A stretch of DNA of 64,000 nt from Amycolatopsis marina (GTDB lineage: Bacteria > Actinomycetota > Actinomycetes > Mycobacteriales > Pseudonocardiaceae): NCBI RefSeq assembly GCF_900111885.1, contig NZ_FOKG01000010.1, positions 216,974 to 280,973 on the forward strand, read 5' to 3'. The position numbers and the translations under genes are program-made. This document shows positions 51,636-59,880 of this stretch, one piece after another (positions within the stretch are counted from its first letter, which is position 1; each line of letters begins with the position of its first letter). Below the pieces are notes generated by a model. The model searched no databases, was not told the DNA's origin, and saw nothing but the letters and a program-made list of their open reading frames with translations.

Positions 51636-51718
51636 TGTGCCTCCGTGACGATATCGGTCAGTCCGTGGCCACGGGGTACCCGAACCTCCGCGAACTGAAC
51701 ATGGGCAGGGGGCACAGC

Positions 51719-52165
51719 TCAAGCACCGGGGGCGGTCGCGTGACTGCGTAGCCAACGGGCGAGCAGTTGCGGTTCGGCCACGGTGACGGTGAGGGCGGGG
51801 TGGCGAAGGACGCCCAATGGCTCCACTCCGCGGACCGGCCGGTGGAAGTCGATACACACGCCGATGAGCGTGTTGGTCCCGAACGTGAGCCCACGATCCA
51901 TAAGGGACACACGTGTTCCGATCGCCCGCAGCGCCGAGAACGGCCCGGTGACCGAGGCGCCCGCGATGTTCGTCAGCGGCGAATGGACGTGCCACGGTCC
52001 GAACCGCACGGAAAGCCCGTCCCAGCCGACTCGAACGCCGCTGGTCTTCCGATCGAGATGTAGCGGGGTGAGCAGCCGGGCGAATCGTGGGTCCACGACG
52101 AAGGGGAAGTGGTGCTCCTGGTCGATGACGCCGTCCTTGTCGCTACCGAAGTCCGAATTGTCCAC
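51719..52165 (-). CDS. conserved actinobacterial hypothetical protein
   Basis: A 148-residue protein without a recognised domain. It resembles a conserved mycobacterial/actinobacterial family: VRFGPWHVHSPLTNIAGASV, VSLMDRGLTFGTNT and PLGVLRHPALTVTVAEP are its blocks, which look like beta-strands of a small PH-like or beta-sandwich fold. It lies 83 bases upstream of the hemerythrin gene on the same strand. Function unknown. Confidence 0.65.
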   Translation of the reverse strand: MDNSDFGSDKDGVIDQEHHFPFVVDPRFARLLTPLHLDRKTSGVRVGWDGLSVRFGPWHVHSPLTNIAGASVTGPFSALRAIGTRVSLMDRGLTFGTNTLIGVCIDFHRPVRGVEPLGVLRHPALTVTVAEPQLLARWLRSHATAPGA

Positions 52166-52335
52166 AGTGTTGTCGTTCCTGTCGATCGTGCCGGTAGGGG
52201 AGTGCGATGGGGTCGCGGCACGGGTACCCGGGGCACAGGCGCTTCACACCGTTCTCGTGGGGCCCGGGTGATTGGCCCGCGGACACCGCGGGTAGCCGGA
52301 GCGGCAGAGGGAACAGCCGGAGCACAGGAGGCATG

Positions 52336-53190
52336 ATGGCCCAGAGGAACCAGCCGCCGCAGCAGCAGAACCCGCCCGGGTCCACCGAGCAGATGCGGCC
52401 CGAGCCGCGCGACTCGATGGAGGACTACGAGGGACGCGGACTGCTGGCCGATCGCAGGGCGCTGATCACCGGCGGGGACTCCGGTATCGGCCGGGCCGTC
52501 GCGGTCGCGTTCGCCAAGGAGGGTGCTGACGTCTGCATCGCGTACCTCGAGGAACACGAGGATGCGAAGCGCACCGCCGAGCTCGTGCGGGCCCAGGGCA
52601 GGCGCTGCGAGTTGGTCCCGGGGGACCTTGGCCGGGCGGAGCAGTGCCGGGCCGCTGTCGACGAAACAGTGCGTGCATTCGGCGGCCTGGACATCTTGGT
52701 GAACAACGTTGCCACGCAATGGCCGGTGGAATCGCCGGAGGAGTTGACCGAGGAACAGTGGATGCGGACGTTCGACGTCAACATCCACAGCTACTACCGG
52801 GTCACCGCTGCCGCTCTTGCGCATCTCGGCGAGGGTGACGTCATCGTCAACACGGGCTCGGTGAACGGGCTGCGGGGGAACAAGTCGCTGATCGACTACT
52901 CGGCGACCAAGGGGGCGGTGAACGCGTGGACCTACTCGATGGCCCAGGCGCTGACGCCGAGAGGGATCCGGATCAACTGTGTCGCTCCGGGCCCAGTGTG
53001 GACACCGCTCATTCCCTCGACGTTCCCCGAGGAGAAGGTCGAGGGCTTCGGGCAGCAGGTGCCCATGAAACGACCCGCCCAACCGGACGAGCTCGCTCCC
53101 TCGTTCGTCTTCCTCGCGTCGAACCGCCTCTCCTCGTACTACACAGGTGAGGTCATCGCGGCACTCGGAGGCGAGACGATGCCGGGCTGA
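52336..53190 (+). CDS. SDR family oxidoreductase (general-stress YhdF/GsiB-neighbour type)
   Basis: A 284-residue SDR with the long N-terminal arm typical of stress-induced glucose-dehydrogenase-like SDRs (RPEPRDSMEDYEGRGLL). Cofactor motif ITGGDSGIGRAVA at about residues 45-57, NNVATQW, catalytic Ser in VNTGSVNGLRG, and YSATK active site. AGGAGG lies 4 bases ahead of the ATG at 52336. Next to hemerythrin, STAS and SOD genes it probably belongs to a general stress response. Confidence 0.87.
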   Translation: MAQRNQPPQQQNPPGSTEQMRPEPRDSMEDYEGRGLLADRRALITGGDSGIGRAVAVAFAKEGADVCIAYLEEHEDAKRTAELVRAQGRRCELVPGDLGRAEQCRAAVDETVRAFGGLDILVNNVATQWPVESPEELTEEQWMRTFDVNIHSYYRVTAAALAHLGEGDVIVNTGSVNGLRGNKSLIDYSATKGAVNAWTYSMAQALTPRGIRINCVAPGPVWTPLIPSTFPEEKVEGFGQQVPMKRPAQPDELAPSFVFLASNRLSSYYTGEVIAALGGETMPG

Positions 53191-53380
53191 CGAACAACGT
53201 TCGGGGACGGACACCCGGTCTAGTGACAACTCGTGATGAAGTTGTTTCTGAACCGTGACAGAGAATATGCTCGTCGAGTTCGGTTGAGACAGCAGCCATG
53301 GGGAGTCCGTCCCCTTCCTGAGCTCGACGAACGGGTGACGGTCGCTCCCGCACAACATCCGTGTGTGAGGGAGGACGGGC

Positions 53381-53806
53381 ATGACCACCCCTGTACCGCT
53401 ACAGCGTCGCTCGAGTCGTGTGTCCCAGGACTATCTGCTGATTCGCTCGGAGTACGTCGACACGATCGCGGTGATCCGATTCGACGGTGACATCGACGCG
53501 TTGACCGGGAAGGCGATGAGTTCGGCGCTGGCCACCGAACTCGACTGTGCGCCCGCCGCGCTCATCGCCGACCTGTCCGCAGTCGAGTTCCTCGGGTGCG
53601 CGGGACTGTCGGTGCTCGCCGAGACCGATGCCCGTTCCCGCAGGGCGGGGATCCCGATGTGTGTCGTGTCCACGCGCCGTGCGGTACTGCGACCGCTGTT
53701 CGTCAGCGGCCTGCGTGACCGCCTGCGTGTCCGGCCTTCCCTGTCCAGGGCCCTGCTCGATCTGGGCCCCGTCGTGGCGTCGGCTTCGCCGCGGATCAAC
53801 CACTGA
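53381..53806 (+). CDS. STAS-domain anti-sigma factor antagonist
   Basis: A 141-residue protein of the SpoIIAA/RsbV type. Strands DTIAVIRFDGDIDALTG and ALIADLSAVEFLGCAGLSVL define the domain. The residue where partner kinases phosphorylate Ser in most family members (xxxS-x-GL) is Cys73 in FLGCAGL, so switching by phosphorylation may be lost or different. Antagonists bind HATPase anti-sigma factors; an HATPase gene lies at 55197. Its end overlaps the convergent UdgX gene by 11 bases. Confidence 0.85.
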   Translation: MTTPVPLQRRSSRVSQDYLLIRSEYVDTIAVIRFDGDIDALTGKAMSSALATELDCAPAALIADLSAVEFLGCAGLSVLAETDARSRRAGIPMCVVSTRRAVLRPLFVSGLRDRLRVRPSLSRALLDLGPVVASASPRINH

Positions 53807-54452
53807 CCTTGGCACGGCCGCCCGGCGTGACCAGGTCGCCGACCACACGCAGATCCGCAGTGAACGCGGTGTACGCCGCGTCTCGGTCGGGAGCTCGCAA
53901 CACCGAGGAGGGGTGCACGGTGGCCACGGCGTGCATCGGCCGGTGCACGAGTTCCTCGGGCAGGTCCACCACCTGGCCTCGGCGCTCGGTGACCTTGAAG
54001 CCGGTTCCGAGCACCGACTGGGCAGCGGTCGCGCCGAGAAAGACGACGACGTCGGGATCGGTGCCGCCGAGTTCCGCCAGCAGCCACGGACGGCAGGCGA
54101 GGATCTGCCCGCGCGAGGGTTTCTTGTGCAGTCGTTGCTTACCGCGTTCCGGCCTGGTGAACCGGAAGTGCTTCACGGCATTGGTGACATAGACCTGCTC
54201 ACGGTCGATGCCGCAGTCCCGCAGCGCGCGGTCGAGCAGCCTGCCCGCGGGGCCGACGAAGGGCTCCCCCTCCCGGTCCTCGGCGTCGCCTGGCTGCTCG
54301 CCGACGAAGAGGAGCTTCGCGTCCTGCGGGCCTTCCCCGAACACCGCCTGCGTCGCGTCCTGGTAGAGGTCACAGCCCCGGCACTGCTGCACCGCGGTGC
54401 GTAGGTCCGGCAGCCTTCTGCTCCCCGGAAGGTAGTCGGATGCGTCGGTCAT
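53796..54452 (-). CDS. udgX: uracil-DNA glycosylase family 4, UdgX type
   Basis: A 218-residue iron-sulfur uracil-DNA glycosylase. Cys24 and Cys27 (CRGC) and Cys120 (ILACRP) are cluster ligands, and the active-site segment is VGEQPGDAEDREGEPFVG. The R-loop reads RGKQRLHKKPSRG, placing His109 in the position that in Mycobacterium smegmatis UdgX forms a covalent bond with the abasic site after uracil excision; the family motif KRRIH is KQRLH here. ATG at 54452 is preferred. It lies next to a Cu/Zn SOD gene on the same strand. Confidence 0.88.
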   Translation of the reverse strand: MTDASDYLPGSRRLPDLRTAVQQCRGCDLYQDATQAVFGEGPQDAKLLFVGEQPGDAEDREGEPFVGPAGRLLDRALRDCGIDREQVYVTNAVKHFRFTRPERGKQRLHKKPSRGQILACRPWLLAELGGTDPDVVVFLGATAAQSVLGTGFKVTERRGQVVDLPEELVHRPMHAVATVHPSSVLRAPDRDAAYTAFTADLRVVGDLVTPGGRAKVSG

Positions 54453-54463
54453 GTCGTCTCTCC

Positions 54464-55114
54464 TCAACCACCGAAGGGAACAGTCAGGCAGGCGATGCGC
54501 CCGCCTGCCTTCCCAGCCTCGCCGGGGCCGGTGCGTGTGGTCGCCGCTTCGTGGACCACGACAGAGTTCGGCGCGTGGTCGGTGAAGACGAAGGGAACCC
54601 GCGTGCTGGTCTCACCGTTGCCCTCGCCGTTGGTCACCACGTCGAGCCAGATCTCGTTCTGCGGGTTCGCGTACGTGGGATCGTGTGACGGGTCGTCCGG
54701 CGTGGCCTGTGGATCCACCTTGTGCTGGTAGTGCGGCCCTGCCTTGTCCCCGGTGGGACCACAGTGCTCGGTGTGCGCGTGCACCGCGTAGCCGCGATCC
54801 GGCAGGAAACCCTCGATCTCCAGTTCGACGGTGGTGCTGCCGTTCTCGCTCTCGGACTCGACGCGCATCACCGCGCCCACGGGAACCAGCTCCGTGTCGT
54901 AGGTGATGGAGTCACCGGTGTTGTCGGAGACCTCCCTGAGCGTCCCGTTCATGCTCACCTCGCTGCCGGTGGCCGAGGTTGCCGGAGCGGGAGCCTCCTC
55001 GTTCTCGTTCGCACTGGGAGCCGAGTCGTCGGTGCACGACACGGCGAGGAGCCCGACGGCGGCGAGCGTGATGGCGTACCGGCAGCTCGAACTGATCCTC
55101 TGGTCACGTCTCAT
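54464..55114 (-). CDS. sodC: Cu/Zn superoxide dismutase-like lipoprotein
   Basis: A 216-residue exported protein. Lipobox LAVSC puts the lipid anchor at Cys27, followed by a Pro/Ala/Glu-rich linker. The SOD domain shows GYAVHAHTEHCGPTG and GPHYQHK with copper/zinc His residues, and VVVHEAATTRTGPG with the late His; Cys pairs at the loop and GRIACLTV would form the conserved disulfide. It removes superoxide outside the membrane. It shares the strand and a 11-base spacing with udgX downstream. Confidence 0.85.
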   Translation of the reverse strand: MRRDQRISSSCRYAITLAAVGLLAVSCTDDSAPSANENEEAPAPATSATGSEVSMNGTLREVSDNTGDSITYDTELVPVGAVMRVESESENGSTTVELEIEGFLPDRGYAVHAHTEHCGPTGDKAGPHYQHKVDPQATPDDPSHDPTYANPQNEIWLDVVTNGEGNGETSTRVPFVFTDHAPNSVVVHEAATTRTGPGEAGKAGGRIACLTVPFGG

Positions 55115-55196
55115 CACTACGGTGTTCCCCGCGGTGACCAGGTTCAATCGGCTGCACGGAGCGCGCCATCGGACACGGCAGCGCGGAGCGCGTGGT

Positions 55197-55712
55197 TCAG
55201 TTTCCGTCGGGGGAGAAGCGGTTCAGGCCGGTCAGCACGCGCCGGGCGAGATCGGGATCCACCACCGCGCTCTCGCCTGCCATCTGCTCCTGCACCAGCG
55301 ACCGCCTGCCGTCGCGTCGGGGCAGTGCCACTCCCGAGGCCGACACTCCCATCGGCAGCGGGATTTCGCACCAGGCGATCTTGCCGCGGTCGCCCCTGGG
55401 AACGACGCCGGTCCGCCGGTCCGCGAGACGGGGCGAGGCGGAAGGCGGCTGCGGGGATTGGTCGTCCTCGACCTCGACGAGCAGATGATCTGCCCGGACC
55501 TGTAGCCGAACCGTGATGAAACCCGGCTCGCGCGGGTTCGCCCGATCGACCACGTCGGCGACGAAATGAGCGGCGGCATGCGTGGCCTCGTCCTGCAGCG
55601 GCCGCAGGGCCCATTCGGTGAGCGTGAACCGGACGAAGAAGTCCGTGCAGTTCACAGCGCTGGGGTAGGTGACGAGTTGGAGGTCTTCGACCTGCGCGGT
55701 CTGGGAGTTCAC
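55197..55712 (-). CDS. HATPase-type regulatory ATP-binding protein (anti-sigma-like)
   Basis: A 171-residue protein resembling the actinobacterial RsbW/SpoIIAB-like HATPase_c family. The N-terminal DEATHAAAHFVADVVDRAN matches the N-box helix and VRLQVRADHLLVEVEDDQS the D-box strand; later glycine boxes are weak (RTGVVPRGDRGKIAWCEIP). The GTG at 55712 follows AAAGGAT by about 5 bases. It could sequester a sigma factor or STAS protein; both types are encoded nearby. It is divergent from the first sigma gene. Confidence 0.65.
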   Translation of the reverse strand: MNSQTAQVEDLQLVTYPSAVNCTDFFVRFTLTEWALRPLQDEATHAAAHFVADVVDRANPREPGFITVRLQVRADHLLVEVEDDQSPQPPSASPRLADRRTGVVPRGDRGKIAWCEIPLPMGVSASGVALPRRDGRRSLVQEQMAGESAVVDPDLARRVLTGLNRFSPDGN

Positions 55713-55938
55713 TGGGATCCTTTCGTCGTCCGCGTCCGGCCCCGGCTGTTCGCCGCCGAAGGTGGCATCTTGCCAAGCCGTGCCTGTCCCGTCACTCAGG
55801 GGTGCCGAACGCACACCGGTTGGTCTGATCGGGCGATGACCGCAGGGATCGGTCCGGCAAAGAACTGTGCGGAGGTCTTGCACGCGGGACGTCCCCCGGC
55901 CTACTTACTCGGTAGACACGGACCGCAGGGAGGGAGCC

Positions 55939-56502
55939 GTGGTGTCGGGTGGGGGCAGTCCTGGTGATTTCGAACGGTTCTTCCGGGAGGACTACGGACG
56001 GCTGATCGCATACCTGCGCAAGAGCGGGTTCAGTGCGGTGATGGCGGAGGACGCGGCGGCCGAGGCCATGGCGAAGGTGATGGAGGCATGGGACGACGTC
56101 GAGCACGCCGGGGCGTGGGTGCGAACGATCGCACGCAGGTACGCGTGTCAGCAGCTGAAGAGGCTGGAAGCTGGTCTGGAGCGCGCGCGCTCGAGCGAGT
56201 GGGCAGGTAGCGCCGGGAACGGTCACCGCGATCAGCACGACGGCCCGGAGTCGTCGGTGTTGCGCGATGAGCAGATTCTCTCGCTGCTCAGCCGGCTGCC
56301 GAGGCGCCAACGCGAAGTGATGGCGCTGGTGTTCGAAGAACGCGACAATGAGGAGATCGCGGATGACCTCCGGATCTCCGAGGCCACTGTACGGTCGAAC
56401 CTGCGCCACGCCAGGAAGCGGCTGAAGCGGATCTACGAGCGAGAGTATCGGGCCGACTCGGGGGATGGCGAGGAGCAGGGGGATGCCGACGATGAGTCGT
56501 GA
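55939..56502 (+). CDS. RNA polymerase sigma factor, ECF-type
   Basis: A 187-residue (group IV) sigma factor. Region 2 reads FERFFREDYGRLIAYLRKSG and AEDAAAEAMAKVMEAWDDV; region 4 is LLSRLPRRQREVMALVFEE followed by SEATVRSNLRHARKRLKRIY. GGGAGGG precedes the tandem GTG codons at 55939 and 55942. The acidic tail GDGEEQGDADDES overlaps the next gene by 11 bases. It probably directs part of the stress response encoded around it. Confidence 0.88.
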   Translation: MVSGGGSPGDFERFFREDYGRLIAYLRKSGFSAVMAEDAAAEAMAKVMEAWDDVEHAGAWVRTIARRYACQQLKRLEAGLERARSSEWAGSAGNGHRDQHDGPESSVLRDEQILSLLSRLPRRQREVMALVFEERDNEEIADDLRISEATVRSNLRHARKRLKRIYEREYRADSGDGEEQGDADDES

Positions 56503-57217
56503 CGAGGCGACGTTCACCAAATGGCTCGATGAGGCCGACAGCAGTTTCACCGAATCCGTGCGTGGTGCCGTGGACGTCGAACGAGCACTGGTGGAGGTGC
56601 GCTGGAGATCAGTGACGCGAACTCTGGACGAGCCGCGGCGGAACCCGGGGATCGCGGGTGAGGACCTTCCGGAAATCGTCGCCGCCGCGCAGGAAGGGGA
56701 GCGGTACGCGATCGAGCGGCTGCTGTCGACGATCGGCCCGCTGATGGTCCGGTACTGCCGGGCGAAGGTGGGCAGTCAGGTTCGGGGGTTCACCTCGGCC
56801 GACGATGTGGCGCAGGAAGTCTGCATCGCGGTGTTCCGTGCGCTTCCGTCCTACCGGGACCAGGGCGACTCATTCCTGGCGTTCGTGTACGGGATCGCGC
56901 GGCACAAGGTGGCCGATGCGCATCGTTCGGCCGCACGGGACCTGTCCGTTCCGGTCGCCGACGCGCCCGACGGGCGGGACGGGGCACCCGGGCCGGAACG
57001 GAAGGCGTTGCGTCACGAGTTGACCGGCAGGCTGGGGCGGTTGCTGCAGGTGCTACCCGAACGTCAGCGCGAGATTCTCCTGCTCCGGGTGGTCGTGGGG
57101 CTGACCGCGGAGGAGACCGCGGTCGCGGTCGATTCCACTCCGGGAGCGGTACGAGTGGCGCAGCATCGCGCGTTGGCGAAACTCCGGACGATGATCACGG
57201 ACGAGCGAGAAGAATGA
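56492..57217 (+). CDS. sigma-70 family factor (ShbA/SigD-like) with N-terminal extension
   Basis: A 241-residue sigma factor. After about 62 residues unlike a sigma factor (starting MSRDEATFTKWLDEADSSF) comes region 2 with FTSADDVAQEVCIAVFRALPSY and FLAFVYGIARHKVADAHR, and region 4 LLQVLPERQREILLLRVVV with GAVRVAQHRALAKLRT. The region 2 text resembles the ShbA/SigD group. ATG at 56492 or 56483 overlaps the previous sigma gene. The N-terminal block looks like the hypothetical protein that often follows such sigma genes, so this may be a fusion. Confidence 0.8.
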   Translation: MSRDEATFTKWLDEADSSFTESVRGAVDVERALVEVRWRSVTRTLDEPRRNPGIAGEDLPEIVAAAQEGERYAIERLLSTIGPLMVRYCRAKVGSQVRGFTSADDVAQEVCIAVFRALPSYRDQGDSFLAFVYGIARHKVADAHRSAARDLSVPVADAPDGRDGAPGPERKALRHELTGRLGRLLQVLPERQREILLLRVVVGLTAEETAVAVDSTPGAVRVAQHRALAKLRTMITDEREE

Positions 57218-57850
57218 TTTCGGCATGCGCGTCACTGTCTTTCGTGAATCTGCTTCCGGTACCTGGATTGTATAGACGGAAATAACTGAGCGAGCATTGT
57301 TTCCCTGACGGATATTGATTTGCTCTTTTCTGTATTCGCGCAGATGTGTGGCTGATTGCATTGACGATCCGGCGGGTCGGCGTTCGCCTTTCCTTGCTTC
57401 CCCTGACGTATTCAAGGTTGTTGATGAATCCCGGGCTGTCGAGTGCGCCCCTCGGCTCAGGCGAGGGGGGCGGTTCGGGTGTCGCGTCGGGCCGATCGGG
57501 GCTCCGGTCACCCTGGGGTGGTGCTTCGTGTCAGACGGTGTGGCCGCAGAAGTGAACACACAGCGAACTTGAGATCGACCGCCGGATCAAACACGCGGGT
57601 TAAGAACTGATCACAACATCCACCGAGGGCTACATTGCGTTGCTGTCACTGGGCTGAACGAGTGAATGATCGGTCTCATCGGCAAGTCCGCACGAGCTCG
57701 CGCGACTGGCCCGCCCGGGATGTGCGTCCACAGCGCTACGACCACCCGGTATGGCCTGTTTCGTGGCCTGTTCGCGCTGTGTCCAAAGGTGCGGATCGCG
57801 TCAGTCCGACCTGTACAACGGGTGAAATCGCAGATCACGCCTTCGACGCA

Positions 57851-57880
57851 TTGATTAACCGTGGTCCGGGTCAATACATT
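57851..57880 (+). promoter_or_regulatory. candidate sigma70-type promoter
   Basis: TTGATT (57851-57856) and TACATT (57875-57880) are spaced 18 bases apart in an AT-richer patch about 230 bases ahead of the methyltransferase start. The match is moderate. Confidence 0.3.
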
Positions 57881-58008
57881 GTGTGTAGGCGGTTCACGGG
57901 CGGTCAGCGTCGATTCGCCGTGAGCACAGCCAGGGCCGGGCAGCACGGTCTATTATGGACGCTTCTCTGGGAGTGGGCGTCGCCGTGTGAAATGTGCCCA
58001 CCGGTCCG

Positions 58009-58043
58009 AGGTGCGAGACGGATCGCATCCACCTGCACTTTTT
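58009..58043 (+). promoter_or_regulatory. hairpin followed by T5 in the betaine leader
   Basis: AGGTGCGA pairs with TCG and CACCT (bulge CATC) around a GACGGA loop, then GCAC and five T residues follow, 65 bases before the ATG. It looks like a weak intrinsic terminator or attenuator in the leader. Confidence 0.3.
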
Positions 58044-58107
58044 CGTCAAGAGCGGCGTGCTGCGCGCCAGCATTTGTGTATCCGGCCTAATCTGGAGGGA
58101 AACGCAC

Positions 58108-59829
58108 ATGAACAAATCGACTCCTGGGGTGACGGATTCGAGACCGGCCAGTGGTGCTGGCGTTGCCGGTGGCCAGGCGGAACCGGCCATCGAGGCACAC
58201 CCCGCGCAGGCGTTCGGCGACGACCCCTTGCTCGTCCGCGATACCGACCACTACACCGACGAGTACGTGACCGGTTTCGTGGAGAAGTGGGACGAGCTCA
58301 TCGACTGGAAGAAGCGATACGAGAGCGAGGGCAGGTTCTTCGTGGACCTGCTCAAGTCCCACGGCGTGAAGTCCGTGCTCGACGTCGCCACCGGTACGGG
58401 GTTTCATTCCGTGCGGCTGATCGAGGAGGGCTTCGACACGGTGAGCGTCGACGGCAGCCCGGAGATGCTGGCCAAGGCGTTCGAGAACGGCAAGAACTAC
58501 GGTGGTCACATCCTGCGGGTGGTGCACGCGGACTGGCGCTGGCTCAACCGCGACGTGCACGGTGAGTTCGATGCGGTGATCTGCCTCGGCAACTCGTTCA
58601 CTCACCTGTTCTCCGAACGCGACCGGCGCAAGGCGCTCGCCGAGTTCTACGCCGTGCTGAAGCACGACGGCATCCTGATCCTGGACCAGCGGAACTATGA
58701 CGCCATTCTGGACTCCGGATTCACCAGCAAGCACGCGTACTACTACTGCGGTGAAGAGGTCAAGGCCGAACCCGAGTACGTCGACGAGGGTCTCGCGAGG
58801 TTCCGCTACAGCTTTCCCGACCAGTCCCAGTACCACCTGAACATGTACCCACTGCGCAAGGACTACGTCCGGCGCCTGGTTCGTGAGGTCGGCTTCCAGC
58901 GGGTCGAGACCTATGGCGACTTCCAGGACGCCTTCTCCGCGGATGAACCGGACTTCCTGATTCATCTCGCGGAGAAGAGCTATGTGGAGGCCAAGGACGA
59001 GCGGCTCACCTACTCGACCACGGTGAACACGGCGCGGGACTACTACAACTCGCAGGATGCGGACAGTTTCTACCACTCCGTATGGGGTGGCGAGGACATC
59101 CACGTCGGACTGTACGACCACGCCGACGAGGACATCGCCACGGCCAGCAGGCGAACCGTCGAGCGCATGGCGAGCAAGCTCGAACTCGGTCCCAACGTCC
59201 GGGTTCTCGACATCGGTTCCGGCTACGGCGGTGCCGCAAGGTACCTGGCGAAGGTGTACGGGTGCCGGGTCTCCTGCCTCAACCTGAGCGAGGTCGAGAA
59301 CGAGCGCAACCGTGCGCTGAACACCGAGCAGGGCCTGGCCGACCTGATCGACGTCGTCGACGGATCCTTCGAGGACCTGCCCTTCGAGGACAACCACTTC
59401 GACGTCGTGTGGTCGCAGGACGCCATGCTGCACAGTGGGGATCGCATCCGGGTGCTGCAAGAGGTCGACAGGGTGCTGAAGCCGCGAGGGGAGTTCGTCT
59501 TCACCGACCCCATGGCTTCGGACACCTGCGACAAGATTGCGCTTCGACCGATTCTTGACCGGCTGCATCTGGAATCGATGGGTTCCCCGGAGTTCTACCG
59601 GCGGGAGCTGAACCGGCTCGGCATGCGCTCCATCGAGTTCGACGACCACACCGATCAGTTGGCCATCCACTACGGCCGGGTGCTCGCCGAGACCGAGCGG
59701 AGGGAGGCGGAGATCGCGCGGCGAGTCAGCTCCGACTACCTGACGCCGATGAAGGTGGGCCTGCGGCACTGGATCGACGGTGGCAAGGCAGGCGATCTGA
59801 CCTGGGGAATCTTCCACGTCCGCGCCTGA
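58108..59829 (+). CDS. fused glycine/sarcosine and sarcosine/dimethylglycine N-methyltransferase
   Basis: A 573-residue bifunctional enzyme that methylates glycine three times with SAM to give glycine betaine, the osmoprotectant. The N-terminal half (about 38-300) is the GSMT domain: SAM motif VLDVATGTGFHSVRLIEEG at about 90-108 and NSFTHLF in the substrate region. The C-terminal half (about 315-573) is the SDMT domain: YYNSQDADSFYHSVWGGEDI, SAM motif VLDIGSGYGGAARYL near 366 and WSQDAMLHS. The same fusion is known from Actinopolyspora halophila. GGAGGG lies 8 bases ahead of the ATG. metK follows, so SAM supply is linked. Confidence 0.93.
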   Translation: MNKSTPGVTDSRPASGAGVAGGQAEPAIEAHPAQAFGDDPLLVRDTDHYTDEYVTGFVEKWDELIDWKKRYESEGRFFVDLLKSHGVKSVLDVATGTGFHSVRLIEEGFDTVSVDGSPEMLAKAFENGKNYGGHILRVVHADWRWLNRDVHGEFDAVICLGNSFTHLFSERDRRKALAEFYAVLKHDGILILDQRNYDAILDSGFTSKHAYYYCGEEVKAEPEYVDEGLARFRYSFPDQSQYHLNMYPLRKDYVRRLVREVGFQRVETYGDFQDAFSADEPDFLIHLAEKSYVEAKDERLTYSTTVNTARDYYNSQDADSFYHSVWGGEDIHVGLYDHADEDIATASRRTVERMASKLELGPNVRVLDIGSGYGGAARYLAKVYGCRVSCLNLSEVENERNRALNTEQGLADLIDVVDGSFEDLPFEDNHFDVVWSQDAMLHSGDRIRVLQEVDRVLKPRGEFVFTDPMASDTCDKIALRPILDRLHLESMGSPEFYRRELNRLGMRSIEFDDHTDQLAIHYGRVLAETERREAEIARRVSSDYLTPMKVGLRHWIDGGKAGDLTWGIFHVRA

Positions 59830-59880
59830 GGGCGCATCGAATCACCAGCACCAGCGCACCGCACCTCCGATCAGTGAAAG

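Larger units (their letters stand above)
57218..58107 (+). other. 890-base leader/intergenic region before the betaine genes
   Basis: No convincing gene was found: open frames here are short and lack ribosome sites or recognisable domains. The first 380 bases are clearly more AT-rich than the surroundings (57218-57420). The rest holds one promoter-like pair and one hairpin with a T-run (separate entries). The size of the gap suggests regulation, probably osmotic, of the betaine operon. Confidence 0.6.

Noticed and set aside
57635..58090. Open frame in the betaine leader as a possible gene
   Set aside because: No ribosome site, no domain, no coding-like third-position pattern, and it runs into the methyltransferase ribosome site.
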